A stretch of DNA of 15,893 nt from an uncultured Saprospiraceae bacterium (GCA_937930625.1 CALHBW010000077.1:1-15893), one strand, 5' to 3'. Shown: positions 6,940 to 14,431, numbered from the stretch's first letter. Numbers and translations are program-made. The notes: generated by a model not told the origin, from the sequence alone.

Positions 6940-7980
6940 CTAAGCTGCCTTTTTCAAGATGACAAATGAGGCATCAACATGGTCATGAATCAGTCCTCTT
7001 AATTGCTCCACTGTAAGCCATTCTGTGTTGGTACCGGAGTCATAACAGAAGCCTTCAGGCACGGGCTTCGCGTCATAATGAAGCAAATAATCTTCTTTAG
7101 TTTTATCTAAATATGTGAGGTTGGTCGGGCAGATAACAAAGTGTTTTTTCAACTCAATCGTATTATAAGAATCTGCCGGAGTAATCATTTCTTCGTGGAG
7201 TTTTTCACCCGGTCTGATTCCGATAATTGGGTGGTCACAATCCTGTCCGATTGCTTGTGCAATATCTGTTATTTTGTAGGAAGGAATTTTAGGAATAAAT
7301 ATCTCTCCACCAAGCGCATTTTCAAGTGCGAAAAGCACTAAGTCAACTGCACCTTTTAGCGTGATATTGAAGCGTGTCATGCCATCATGTGTAATCGGAA
7401 GCGTACCTTCTGCGCGTTTTTTAAGGAAAAATGGAATGACAGAACCACGCGAACCCATCACATTTCCATAACGCACTACCGACAGCTTCAAATCACGCGA
7501 ACCTTTCATATTATTTGCCGCTACAAAGAGTTTATCAGAGCATAATTTTGTTGCGCCGTAGAGGTTAATCGGAGCAGCCGCTTTATCGGTGGAAAGTGCG
7601 ACGACAGATTCGATTTTATTGTTCAAAGCAGCCTCTATAATATTCTGTGCGCCGAGTATATTTGTCTTGATACATTCCATTGGATTGTACTCGGCTGCGG
7701 GTACTTGTTTGAGGGCTGCGGCGTGTATGATGATGTCCACATTTTCGCAAGCACGGGATAGGCGAGCAGCATCTCTAATATCACCGATAAAGTATCGGAC
7801 TGCCTTATGTTTTATCGGAGAAAATTGCTGTGCCATTTCGTATTGTTTCAACTCGTCGCGCGAATAAATAACAAGGCGTTTTACCTTTGGATATTTTTGC
7901 AAAATAGTTTCTACAAATTTCTTCCCAAATGAACCGGTACCGCCTGTTATAAGTATAGATTTTCCGTTTAGATTAAGCAT
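6940..7980 (-). CDS. pseB: UDP-GlcNAc 4,6-dehydratase (5-inverting) PseB
   Basis: A 346-residue extended short-chain dehydrogenase/reductase catalysing the first step of Pse synthesis: UDP-GlcNAc to the 4-keto-6-deoxy-L-arabino sugar. The NADP-binding loop is ITGGTGSFGKKF (11-22). Thr131-Asp132-Lys133 (LSTDKAA) and Tyr141-x3-Lys145 (NLYGATK) form the active site. The Asp132, Lys133 and Tyr141 positions agree with those I recall for Helicobacter FlaA1/PseB. HAAALKQVPAAEYNP and IRPGEKLHEEMI are PseB/CapD-type signatures. It is the first gene of the Pse block, 272 bp from the Wzz-like gene, with a candidate promoter in that gap, and is followed by pseC. The product and start are well supported. 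Confidence 0.95.
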   Translation of the reverse strand: MLNLNGKSILITGGTGSFGKKFVETILQKYPKVKRLVIYSRDELKQYEMAQQFSPIKHKAVRYFIGDIRDAARLSRACENVDIIIHAAALKQVPAAEYNPMECIKTNILGAQNIIEAALNNKIESVVALSTDKAAAPINLYGATKLCSDKLFVAANNMKGSRDLKLSVVRYGNVMGSRGSVIPFFLKKRAEGTLPITHDGMTRFNITLKGAVDLVLFALENALGGEIFIPKIPSYKITDIAQAIGQDCDHPIIGIRPGEKLHEEMITPADSYNTIELKKHFVICPTNLTYLDKTKEDYLLHYDAKPVPEGFCYDSGTNTEWLTVEQLRGLIHDHVDASFVILKKAA

Positions 7981-8060
7981 GATATTTCCCTTTTTCGATT
8001 ATTGATGATGATTGAATTTAGTATTTAAAATGAAGTCAAAACTATCTTTTTCTTTTAATT

Positions 8061-8068
8061 CAAATGTA
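8061..8068 (-). promoter_or_regulatory. Candidate Bacteroidota -7 box upstream of pseB
   Basis: The minus strand reads TACATTTG here, a full match to the TAnnTTTG -7 box of Bacteroidota housekeeping promoters. It would start transcription about 75 bp before the pseB ATG. I see no convincing TTTG -33 box about 20 bp upstream. The surrounding gap (7981-8252) is very A/T-rich and holds no gene that I can support. This would let the Pse block be transcribed separately from the Wzz-like gene. Confidence 0.45.
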
Positions 8069-8252
8069 GCTTTATTTTAATTTGACTGATGGAAGTAAAA
8101 GGCATTTTTGTGACGTGGTTTATTTTAATTTTTAAAAACAATTACTTGTTTATCAATTTATTATTATTTAAATAAAAAAATAATTTAAGCACAAAAAAAA
8201 CGATTGTTTTACGTGAATAAAAGGAGAGTAATAACGAAAATCACTGAAAAAC

Positions 8253-9290
8253 CTACTCTTTCAAGGTGTCTGAGATTACTTTAAAAATGAGCATAAAAAA
8301 CATGGCAACGAGTATGCCGACAATCCAACCTTTTATAATAAACCAAGTCTGTGAAGGTGCGTAGGCTTCGAGTGGCAAAACGGGGCGTTCGGTGACAATT
8401 ATAGCAGGCGTTTCTTGCCCTAATTCCCGGCTGGCATGGGCGTATTGTTCTTGTAAACTTTCGAGTTGTTTTTTGCCCATTTCTATGTCAAATTCGAGGG
8501 TTTTGATTTCGGTATTCAAAAAGCCTTTTGAGGGTTTTATCGTTCCTTGCTTTTGTGCTTTTTTATAATTGACTAAATGAGCATAATTTGTTTTGATTTC
8601 AGTGCGTAATGAATCAATTTGTCCGCTCAAAATATCAAAGCCTTCTTGCTTGGGATATAGTACAGCTTCCTCATACACGTCCTTCAAATTTTCCGCTAAA
8701 TACTCTACAAAAAAAGCCGATAATTCTTCCGAAGGAGAAGAAAAATTAATGGTTAGTAAACCAACTTTTTCTTCCATTGAGGCATGAATAAATCCGTCGG
8801 TAAAATCAGCTTCGCGGGTAGTAATTTTTTTGATAATTCGATTCAAAACTCTGCGATGAAGTTCATCAAATTCTAATATATTATTATTCGTAAAAGAAAA
8901 ATCAAGCGGAAGTTGATAGGGAATGAAATCAGGATAGTTTTTTTGATAAATATTGAGATAATGATTGATAAAATAATCTTCTTTTTCTCCGATATTTACC
9001 TTATCAAAAAGTGTGTTTTCTACCACCAATCGAGACTGTGCGACTTTTGAGAAAACTTGTACTATTGCAGCATTGTTTTTGGCAGAAGCGTCCATGCGAA
9101 ATAGCGCAGCGATTTTTGCATTATAGGTAGGTTTTACATCTTTTTTTCCGTAATAAGAAAATGCGGCAAATAATAATCCCACAACTAAAGGCAGATACCA
9201 ATAACGCAAAAAATACCGCAGGTATTCCTGTGATTGCAATAATAATTGTCGTAAAGTAATCTCGTCCGGTGTCCTTGGATGATTTGCCAT
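8253..9290 (-). CDS. Wzz-like chain-length determinant / polysaccharide co-polymerase
   Basis: A 345-residue inner-membrane protein with the Wzz layout. A short cytoplasmic N-terminus (RTPDEITLRQLLLQSQEYL) leads to transmembrane segment 1 at about 30-48 (YWYLPLVVGLLFAAFSYYG). A large periplasmic part follows, with charged, probably coiled-coil helices at about 205-290. A proline-containing stretch (ERPVLPLEAYAPSQ) precedes transmembrane segment 2 at about 317-339 (IIKGWIVGILVAMFFMLIF). There is no C-terminal BY-kinase domain, so it is Wzz-like rather than a Wzc fusion. It should set polymer length or bridge to export, and lies just upstream of the Pse block, 69 bp after the LRR gene. A weak inverted repeat (GAGTA/TACTC) overlaps its 3' end, without a clear terminator. 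Confidence 0.83.
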   Translation of the reverse strand: MANHPRTPDEITLRQLLLQSQEYLRYFLRYWYLPLVVGLLFAAFSYYGKKDVKPTYNAKIAALFRMDASAKNNAAIVQVFSKVAQSRLVVENTLFDKVNIGEKEDYFINHYLNIYQKNYPDFIPYQLPLDFSFTNNNILEFDELHRRVLNRIIKKITTREADFTDGFIHASMEEKVGLLTINFSSPSEELSAFFVEYLAENLKDVYEEAVLYPKQEGFDILSGQIDSLRTEIKTNYAHLVNYKKAQKQGTIKPSKGFLNTEIKTLEFDIEMGKKQLESLQEQYAHASRELGQETPAIIVTERPVLPLEAYAPSQTWFIIKGWIVGILVAMFFMLIFKVISDTLKE

Positions 9291-9359
9291 ATCTTTACAT
9301 TTAAATTGGGGAGAGAAGGCAGCTCTCCTCCGTTAACTCTAAAACCCTAATACATATTT

Positions 9360-10802
9360 TTATTTCATAATTACAACAGTTCCGCTTTTTAGGTAATTTT
9401 TTGTTTTATCCAATATGAAACGATAAAAATACGCTCCCGAAGGCAATGATTCGCCGGATTGCATGAATGTTCCCCGCCAATTATTTTGGTATGGAGTTGC
9501 TTGATAGACCAATTGACCGCTGCCATTGAATACCTCTAATTGAGAATCTTCAAGATTCACTTGTCCTCTCGTGGAGTTGATTGTAAATAAATCATTTTTG
9601 CCATCACCATTGGGGGTGATTTTACCGGTAACAATCAACTCCAAGTCGGATAGTACAGGTGCATTTTCAGGTGTCAAGCCTTCTTCAACATGGAGCGAAA
9701 TAAGCCCTGATGTAATAGTCAAACCGGGTAATTCAGGATTGGTGATTTTGGCGTAATAAATACCTGCGTCTTGCGCTGAAAGTGCATCAAAGGTCAGGTG
9801 TTTTTCGGAGGTTTTCATTTTATATTGTTCCTCGTCTTTGTACCAGTTATACTCGTTACGATTGGTATATTCGAGTGGTAAGTCCATGCGACATTTCTCC
9901 TGTAAAGCTCTGAATATCAATGCGTCATTATATGTAGGTGATTGTTCTTGATAATCTTCGGGCTTAGTGAAAAATTTGGAATTTGGTACAAGTTGAGCAA
10001 AGTCAAAACGATTGCGGGCAACGACAAATTTATCTAAGTTACGGAGCTGTCTAAAATCCCATAATTCCGATAAATTATTATCAGAAATATTTAAATGGTT
10101 CAATCTTTTGAGCTGACATAAGTCAGGAACTGCACCTTCTAAATCATTATTTTGCAATAATAAAACACGTAATTTGGATAAATCAAATTTGGGAATATTA
10201 CCATGCAAATTATTATGCGGCAGATACAAAAAACGCAGTTTCGAGCAAGCTGCAAAAGTCGGAATCGTTCCCTCCACTTCATTATAATCCAACTCAAAAC
10301 GCTCTAAGCTTTTGAGCTGTGTAAATTCGGGAATTTGCCCCGAAATATTATTGCTTGATAGGCTGATGACGGTTGCTTTTCGCAAGCCTGTAAAGTCCGG
10401 CAATGTTCCCGTCAAATTATTGCTACCAAGATATAATCTTATCAAATTCGGTAGTTGAAGGTCGGGCAATTCACCTTGAAGATTGTTGCCGCCTTTGCTT
10501 TTTGCAGTGTTGTCGGGTACGCCATCAAGGTCGATTGAGTTTACACTACGTCCTAATTTACAGAGGGTTAGGCCGTACCATTTTTCGAGTGGTTCCTCCA
10601 AATTCCACTTTATTTTCCAATTCTCTCCACCTGTGGCATGGTATAATTCGACGAGTGCCAATGAGTCGGCTTGACGTGCGGCATATGCTCCTTTCGACAC
10701 GCTTTTACTTCTATTGGTATGAGCAAAAATCAGGCAAATGGATAATAACACCATAGATAAACGCACCAATCGACACATGGAAATACCAATGGAATTTTTC
10801 AT
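9360..10802 (-). CDS. Secreted leucine-rich-repeat / Ig-like protein with T9SS type B sorting domain
   Basis: A 480-residue protein from the chosen ATG at 10800-10802. It starts with a signal peptide (MKNSIGISMCRLVRL then MVLLSICLIFAHT). Next comes an LRRNT-like cap (LALVELYHATGGENW...KWYGLTL), then about seven plant-type LRRs at about 105-265 of the form LxxNxLxGxIP (for example YLGSNNLTGTLPDF, SLSSNNISGQIPEF). An Ig-like segment carries DAGIYYAKI (345-352). The C-terminal ~85 residues (ITPNGDGKNDLFTIN, LEVFNGSGQLVY, LPSGAYFYRF) form a CHU_C/type B T9SS sorting domain. It is probably exported by the type IX system and surface-bound or released. The frame opens at 10877, but the 25 extra residues are polar and would bury the signal peptide. 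It is unusual inside a glycan-assembly locus. Ligand unknown. Confidence 0.88.
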   Translation of the reverse strand: MKNSIGISMCRLVRLSMVLLSICLIFAHTNRSKSVSKGAYAARQADSLALVELYHATGGENWKIKWNLEEPLEKWYGLTLCKLGRSVNSIDLDGVPDNTAKSKGGNNLQGELPDLQLPNLIRLYLGSNNLTGTLPDFTGLRKATVISLSSNNISGQIPEFTQLKSLERFELDYNEVEGTIPTFAACSKLRFLYLPHNNLHGNIPKFDLSKLRVLLLQNNDLEGAVPDLCQLKRLNHLNISDNNLSELWDFRQLRNLDKFVVARNRFDFAQLVPNSKFFTKPEDYQEQSPTYNDALIFRALQEKCRMDLPLEYTNRNEYNWYKDEEQYKMKTSEKHLTFDALSAQDAGIYYAKITNPELPGLTITSGLISLHVEEGLTPENAPVLSDLELIVTGKITPNGDGKNDLFTINSTRGQVNLEDSQLEVFNGSGQLVYQATPYQNNWRGTFMQSGESLPSGAYFYRFILDKTKNYLKSGTVVIMK

Positions 10803-10891
10803 TGATTCACAGTCAATTATCTTTGAATTGTCTAATGAGCACCATCTTTTTTCGTTATTATCTTGCGAATATTTCATTTGTTGTTTTGACT

Positions 10892-10970
10892 CGTACAGGC
10901 GATTTTAATCGCCATGTTTTAGCTTTAAATATATATTTTACATGACATGGCGATTGAAATCGCCTGTACG
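10892..10970. repeat. 79-nt palindrome with GGCGATT..AATCGCC arms
   Basis: Arms 10892-10917 and 10945-10970 are 26 nt each and match at 25 positions. Each arm is itself close to palindromic (GGCGATTTTAATCGCC). The 27-nt loop is A/T-rich. It fills the gap between the DUF1972 transferase stop (10972) and the LRR gene start. It shares the CGATT/AATCG core with 3508-3535. Confidence 0.9.
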
Positions 10971-10971
10971 G

Positions 10972-12147
10972 TTATCCTGATTGTGAATATCTCTGTAAGG
11001 TTCGGATAGAAAGTGCAGGCTGCTTGCGCTTGGGTACGATAGTCGGTTGTGGATTTTCGACTACATCACCGTAAAGCATCGCCATTTTTTTCCATGTATA
11101 TTTTTTTTCCGCAATAATCCTCAGATTTTCAGCAACTTGTGCGAGAGGTTGAAATTCAATATTGGCGATAATTTGATATAATTCTACGCCACTTTCAAAG
11201 AAAATTGCTTGATTATTAGTTGTTACACGATTGTAAATGACATCATAAGAGACAATGGGTAAACCCAAAAACATCGCTTCCACCAAAGACGGATTTGTAC
11301 CGCCCGCACTGTGTCCATGCACGTAGAAGTGAGCATTGGAACGCAGCAAATTCAATTCTTCTGATTGATAAATCGGGTCAAGTATATGAATGTGTTTGTG
11401 CTTGCCAAATCTCGCTTTGAGGTCTTTCCCGTATTGGCTATTATTCCAATTACCTACTATTACAAATGGTTGATAAGGCAATTTTGAAAAAGCTTCAAGA
11501 ATAATATGAATGTTATTTTCCGGCTCAATTCGAGCGACTTTGAAGGCGTATTTTTTATTTAAAAATGGATAACGAATGGCATCTTTCGCCCTCTTTTGAA
11601 CTTGTGCAACATGGTCGGCACCATATTCGATGAGACGGCTATCGCGGTTGTATCGTATTTTTACATACTCTTTCAAAATGCGATTGTCGGTAATGATTTC
11701 GTCCGCATATTTACAAGCCATTTTTTCACTAAATAATAAAAAACGCTTTGCCATGCGTCCCCATTTGGGTCTGCGCCATTCCAATCCATCAATATTTACC
11801 ATAATTTTTTTATGGGTAAATAATTTAATAATCGGCAAAAAAATACAACCCGAAACCCCCAAAACTAAGGCTGCATCGCAAGTACGAAGTGCGAGAATAA
11901 GCGACCACAAATCATAGAAAATACTCTGTGCGCCATTCGCATTCAAAGGGATATATTCGAGTTTTGCACCGTTAAATTCATCCATTCGCTCCTCTTCGTC
12001 ATAGGCTTTTTTGCTACAATACACCGTCATGTCAAAGCGGTTATGCAAATGTATAACCAAGTGATGTACAAGGGTTTCGAAGCCCCCATACTTTGCAGGT
12101 ACGCCTACTGTACCGACTATGCCGAGTGTCATTTTTTCCTTTTTCAT
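10972..12147 (-). CDS. DUF1972/GT4-family glycosyltransferase
   Basis: A 391-residue glycosyltransferase of the GT-B fold. The N-terminal half is a DUF1972 domain (GIVGTVGVPAKYGGFETLVHH), as in the rhamnosyltransferases WchF/Cps2T. VNIDGLEWRRPKWG and IITDNRILKEY are also typical. The C-terminal half is a GT4 donor-binding domain: VARIEPENNIHIILEAF, FVIVGNW, and HSAGGTNPSLVEAM (about 279-292) with the E of the nucleotide-sugar site, then LGLPIVSYDV. It probably adds an early sugar to the lipid-linked primer made by the WecA-like enzyme upstream. I start at the ATG at 12145-12147 (MKKEKMTLGIVG); ATG 12132 is also possible. The frame extends to a TTG at 12240, but that lies in a repeat and gives a non-conserved leader. 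The sugar transferred is unknown. Confidence 0.87.
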   Translation of the reverse strand: MKKEKMTLGIVGTVGVPAKYGGFETLVHHLVIHLHNRFDMTVYCSKKAYDEEERMDEFNGAKLEYIPLNANGAQSIFYDLWSLILALRTCDAALVLGVSGCIFLPIIKLFTHKKIMVNIDGLEWRRPKWGRMAKRFLLFSEKMACKYADEIITDNRILKEYVKIRYNRDSRLIEYGADHVAQVQKRAKDAIRYPFLNKKYAFKVARIEPENNIHIILEAFSKLPYQPFVIVGNWNNSQYGKDLKARFGKHKHIHILDPIYQSEELNLLRSNAHFYVHGHSAGGTNPSLVEAMFLGLPIVSYDVIYNRVTTNNQAIFFESGVELYQIIANIEFQPLAQVAENLRIIAEKKYTWKKMAMLYGDVVENPQPTIVPKRKQPALSIRTLQRYSQSG

Positions 12148-12227
12148 TGCAGTGCATTTACGGCTGCCACTCATGTACCTGATAAGGCACACGAGGGCAA
12201 GCCCATTTAGAGGAATGGGAGAACGAA

Positions 12228-12450
12228 AGTTCAAGTTCAAGCGTCAAGTTCAAGTTCAAATTCGATTTGAATCTGACTCATTCGCTTGATTGATTATCCA
12301 TTAAAAAATAATCCAACAAAAGGGTCTGATAACCTGTGGGTGTGGTGTTCTAAGTAAGTAGCAGACTAAAATCAAGGACGCTTTCATATTGAATAATTTG
12401 CTGAAAGCAAATAAATCATTGAACTTGAACTTGATTCTTGAACTTGCACT
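12228..12450. repeat. CAAGTT repeat blocks in inverted orientation flanking about 160 bp
   Basis: The left block (12228-12259) is built of AAGTTCAAGTTCAA units. The right block (12419-12448) holds TTGAACTTGAACTTGA and TTGAACTTGCACTT. TCAAGTTCAAGTTCAA (12244-12259) is an exact reverse complement of 12419-12434. The ~160 bp between encode nothing I recognise. The right block ends just before the stop codon of the WecA-like gene, so the whole element fills the spacer and gives the false TTG start at 12240. It could be a small mobile-element remnant or a recombination product. Confidence 0.75.
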
Positions 12451-12452
12451 TA

Positions 12453-13544
12453 CTAAGCAGATGTCTTCCTATGTGGTGGCATCTGAATAAGTGTGTGGTG
12501 AGTGCTGTGTTTTCGCTTTTCGGCTTCCTTTTTTCCAATATTTTTTATCAATAAAATGAAAATCATCATTGTACAGATAAAAACGAGAAGCCCCATGAGT
12601 AGAGAAATGTTCGTATAATTAGCGGCGAATAAAATCAAACAAGTATTGAGCGTAATGAGTGTCAGACAAATGAGTGGCGTACTCATTTTTGCGGTATCCA
12701 ACATGATGTGATGGATGTGTTTTCTATCCGGCTGAAAGGGAGAATTGCCCTTCGACATACGCGTGATGAATACACGTACTAAGTCAATTACGGGAATGAA
12801 AATAATCGCAGCAATGATAAGCGGTGCTTGTGTCGCGCCTACGCCGTAGTACGACATATTTAAAAACTGAATACACAATACGCCGATAATCAATCCAATA
12901 AGCGTAGAACCTGTATCGCCCATGAATATTTTAGCTTTATAGAAATTGAAATTTAAAAAGCCGATAATTGCTCCGGCGAGTGCAAAAGATAGCATACTCC
13001 AAGCCGATTCGCCCATGATAGCGAAGAGAATCCCGAAAGCTAATGCACCCAAAGTGCCGAAGCTTCCTGCCAGCCCATCTACTCCGTCAATCAGGTTGTA
13101 GGCGTTGGTGAGTGTTGTTAAAAATAGCAGTGTCATACCAAAACTCAAGACCGGATGTATATGCTCCAATCCCATGAAACCATACAAACCTTCGAATCTG
13201 AATCCGGCATAAAAGAGAATTCCGGCAGCCAATAGTTGAATGAGTAATTTACTCGAGGCGCGAATTGGTAGAATGTCATCGACTATACCAACCATAGCAA
13301 TCAGGAGCGTTGCAGCCATAAGGTGATTGATAGCACCAAGACCGGAAAAAAGCAAAGTTGCTATCCAAAATCCGGCAAATATGGCAACACCACCAAGCGA
13401 AGGTGTCGGGTGAGTGTGTAGTTTTCGAATATCGGGTTGGTCAAAGACCTGTCGGTGATGAGCGATTTTGATAACGGCAGACGTACCTATGTACGCCACC
13501 GCGAGTGCCGCCGCAAAGGACAGCAAGGTGTAAAGTAGAACCAT
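12453..13544 (-). CDS. Undecaprenyl-phosphate sugar-1-phosphate transferase (WecA/MraY family)
   Basis: From the ATG at 13542-13544 (MVLLYTLLSF) this is a 363-residue multi-spanning membrane enzyme, expected to transfer HexNAc-1-phosphate from a UDP-sugar to undecaprenyl phosphate, starting the lipid-linked glycan. Family motifs in order: DQPDIRKLHTHPTPSLGG (35-52), VGIVDD (85-90, Mg-binding Asp pair), NAYNLIDGVDGLAG (147-160), FMGDTGS (207-213) and the HIHH motif in SPFQPDRKHIHH (268-279). The polar C-terminal tail is His/Lys-rich. The frame stays open to an ATG at 13703, but the added 53 residues have no counterpart in the family and cover a strongly structured stretch, so I treat that as leader. 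It is the promoter-proximal gene of the locus. The exact sugar is not decided by sequence. Confidence 0.9.
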   Translation of the reverse strand: MVLLYTLLSFAAALAVAYIGTSAVIKIAHHRQVFDQPDIRKLHTHPTPSLGGVAIFAGFWIATLLFSGLGAINHLMAATLLIAMVGIVDDILPIRASSKLLIQLLAAGILFYAGFRFEGLYGFMGLEHIHPVLSFGMTLLFLTTLTNAYNLIDGVDGLAGSFGTLGALAFGILFAIMGESAWSMLSFALAGAIIGFLNFNFYKAKIFMGDTGSTLIGLIIGVLCIQFLNMSYYGVGATQAPLIIAAIIFIPVIDLVRVFITRMSKGNSPFQPDRKHIHHIMLDTAKMSTPLICLTLITLNTCLILFAANYTNISLLMGLLVFICTMMIFILLIKNIGKKEAEKRKHSTHHTLIQMPPHRKTSA

Positions 13545-13581
13545 ATTGTAGAGCCTCTTGTGATGAAAGATGATGTTTTTA

Positions 13582-13641
13582 GCATGTACTGTGTTTCCCA
13601 AAACAGGAGAAGTAGTTTCCAGGTACTTCTCTAAAACATGC
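13582..13641 (-). promoter_or_regulatory. Predicted three-way-junction RNA in the leader of the WecA-like gene
   Basis: Three helices nest without overlap on the minus strand. The closing stem pairs GCATGT (13636-13641) with ACATGC (13582-13587). Hairpin B is a perfect 8-bp GAGAAGTA/TACTTCTC with loop CCTGGAAAC (13607-13631). Hairpin A is CTGTTTT..AAACACAG with one bulged C (13589-13606). Both hairpins present GGAAAC in or next to the loop. It ends 37 bp before the chosen ATG. It does not match a riboswitch class I recognise. If the upstream ATG at 13703 is the true start, the stretch is coding and the folding may be chance. Confidence 0.4.
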
Positions 13642-13725
13642 AACACAAATTTAATACGTATGCGGGTGTATTTGCTTTGCATAAAATTGAAACTTCGTGA
13701 CATAGTAATCTCAAAAGTTGGTATT

Positions 13726-13752
13726 AAAAAACACGTATTGAGAGTGTTTTTT
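13726..13752 (-). promoter_or_regulatory. Hairpin AAAAAACAC/GTGTTTTTT upstream of the WecA-like gene
   Basis: Perfect 9-bp inverted repeat (13726-13734 and 13744-13752) with loop GTATTGAGA. It lies next to a second hairpin, ATAAGC/GCTTAT (13753-13758 and 13762-13767). On the minus strand the stem ends in a T6 run, which resembles a weak intrinsic terminator, but the stem has only two G/C pairs. It could be an attenuator in the leader or merely A/T-rich symmetry. Confidence 0.3.
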
Positions 13753-13802
13753 ATAAGCAGAGCTTATCTATAAACAAGTTATTTTACGGAAAATAAATAG
13801 CA

Positions 13803-13810
13803 AAAAGGTA
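13803..13810 (-). promoter_or_regulatory. Weak candidate -7 box for the glycan locus
   Basis: The minus strand reads TACCTTTT then TG, one mismatch from TAnnTTTG. It lies between the terminator of the small lipoprotein gene and the leader hairpins, where a promoter for the WecA-like gene is expected. No -33 box is clear. Apart from this and the hairpins, the 13545-13969 stretch is A/T-rich and shows no gene. Confidence 0.22.
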
Positions 13811-13969
13811 GGTTTTGAATAAAACAGTAAAAAAAGGTTTCTTTTTTAACGTCACAGATTTTCATAATTAAATTCTATATAGGAAACTAACTTTGAAAAA
13901 ATGAAGTGACTAAAATAGAAGAGGAATTGATGTGATATTCTTTTGGAATGTTCTAAAATGTGGTCATAC

Positions 13970-14000
13970 AAAAAAAGCCATCTCACTGTGAGACGGCTTT
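13970..14000 (-). terminator. Intrinsic terminator of the small lipoprotein gene
   Basis: On the minus strand AAAGCC-G-TCTCAC pairs with GTGAGA-T-GGCTTT (stem about 13 bp including one G-U pair, tight loop), followed by a T7 run at 13970-13976. It starts 22 bp after the stop codon at 14023 and separates this gene from the glycan locus. Confidence 0.88.
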
Positions 14001-14022
14001 CTACTATTTTTTATAAGTCGGA

Positions 14023-14280
14023 TTATTCTTTGTCGCAGGTAATCTCAACATCTGCCCATTCTTCACCTGCCGACGTGACGGTTTCTCTAAATGTTTCTTC
14101 CCACTCATCAAGTTCTTCGTCTGTATCACGACAAAGTGGGTCTGTCACAACCGTCTCGTTACTATCAGGTCTTTCGTATGTGCATACGAGGCAGCCACCC
14201 TCCTCTTTATTACAAGAGTTAAAAGTGGTTAAAGTTCCCAAACAAAATAAGGCAACCAAGCCTAAAAGCATGTTTCTCAT
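14023..14280 (-). CDS. Small surface lipoprotein with four conserved-looking cysteines
   Basis: An 85-residue protein with a lipoprotein signal (MRNMLLGLVALFCLGTLTTFNSC), the lipidated residue being Cys23. The following N-K-E-E resembles the lipoprotein export signal (K followed by two acidic residues) of Bacteroidota surface lipoproteins, so the mature protein may face outward. The mature part is ~62 residues, strongly acidic, with Cys30, Cys33 (CLVC), Cys50 and Cys82, which could form two disulfides or a metal site. I do not recognise the family. It sits between two terminators, so it is probably transcribed alone. Small size is offset by a clear signal peptide, its own terminator and even coding character. 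Confidence 0.8.
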   Translation of the reverse strand: MRNMLLGLVALFCLGTLTTFNSCNKEEGGCLVCTYERPDSNETVVTDPLCRDTDEELDEWEETFRETVTSAGEEWADVEITCDKE

Positions 14281-14431
14281 GAAAATTGATTTTATAAATA
14301 ATTAAAAAATATTCAAATATTTGATACACTTAGAGGGAGGTTTGATAAGATTTGCCATAGGAACAAAATCAATGCCAATCTTATATTTATAATTACGATA
14401 TTTTTTGTGATAGGTTTCGTATTGCCAAAAT

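Noticed and set aside
12453..13703. Longer WecA-like protein starting at 13703
   Set aside because: The 53 added residues are polar, absent from the family as I know it and lie over predicted RNA hairpins; kept as an alternative only.
13943..14305. Plus-strand open frame of 120 codons
   Set aside because: It is antisense to the lipoprotein gene and its terminator; its Ser/Val-rich composition is that of a reverse-complement shadow.
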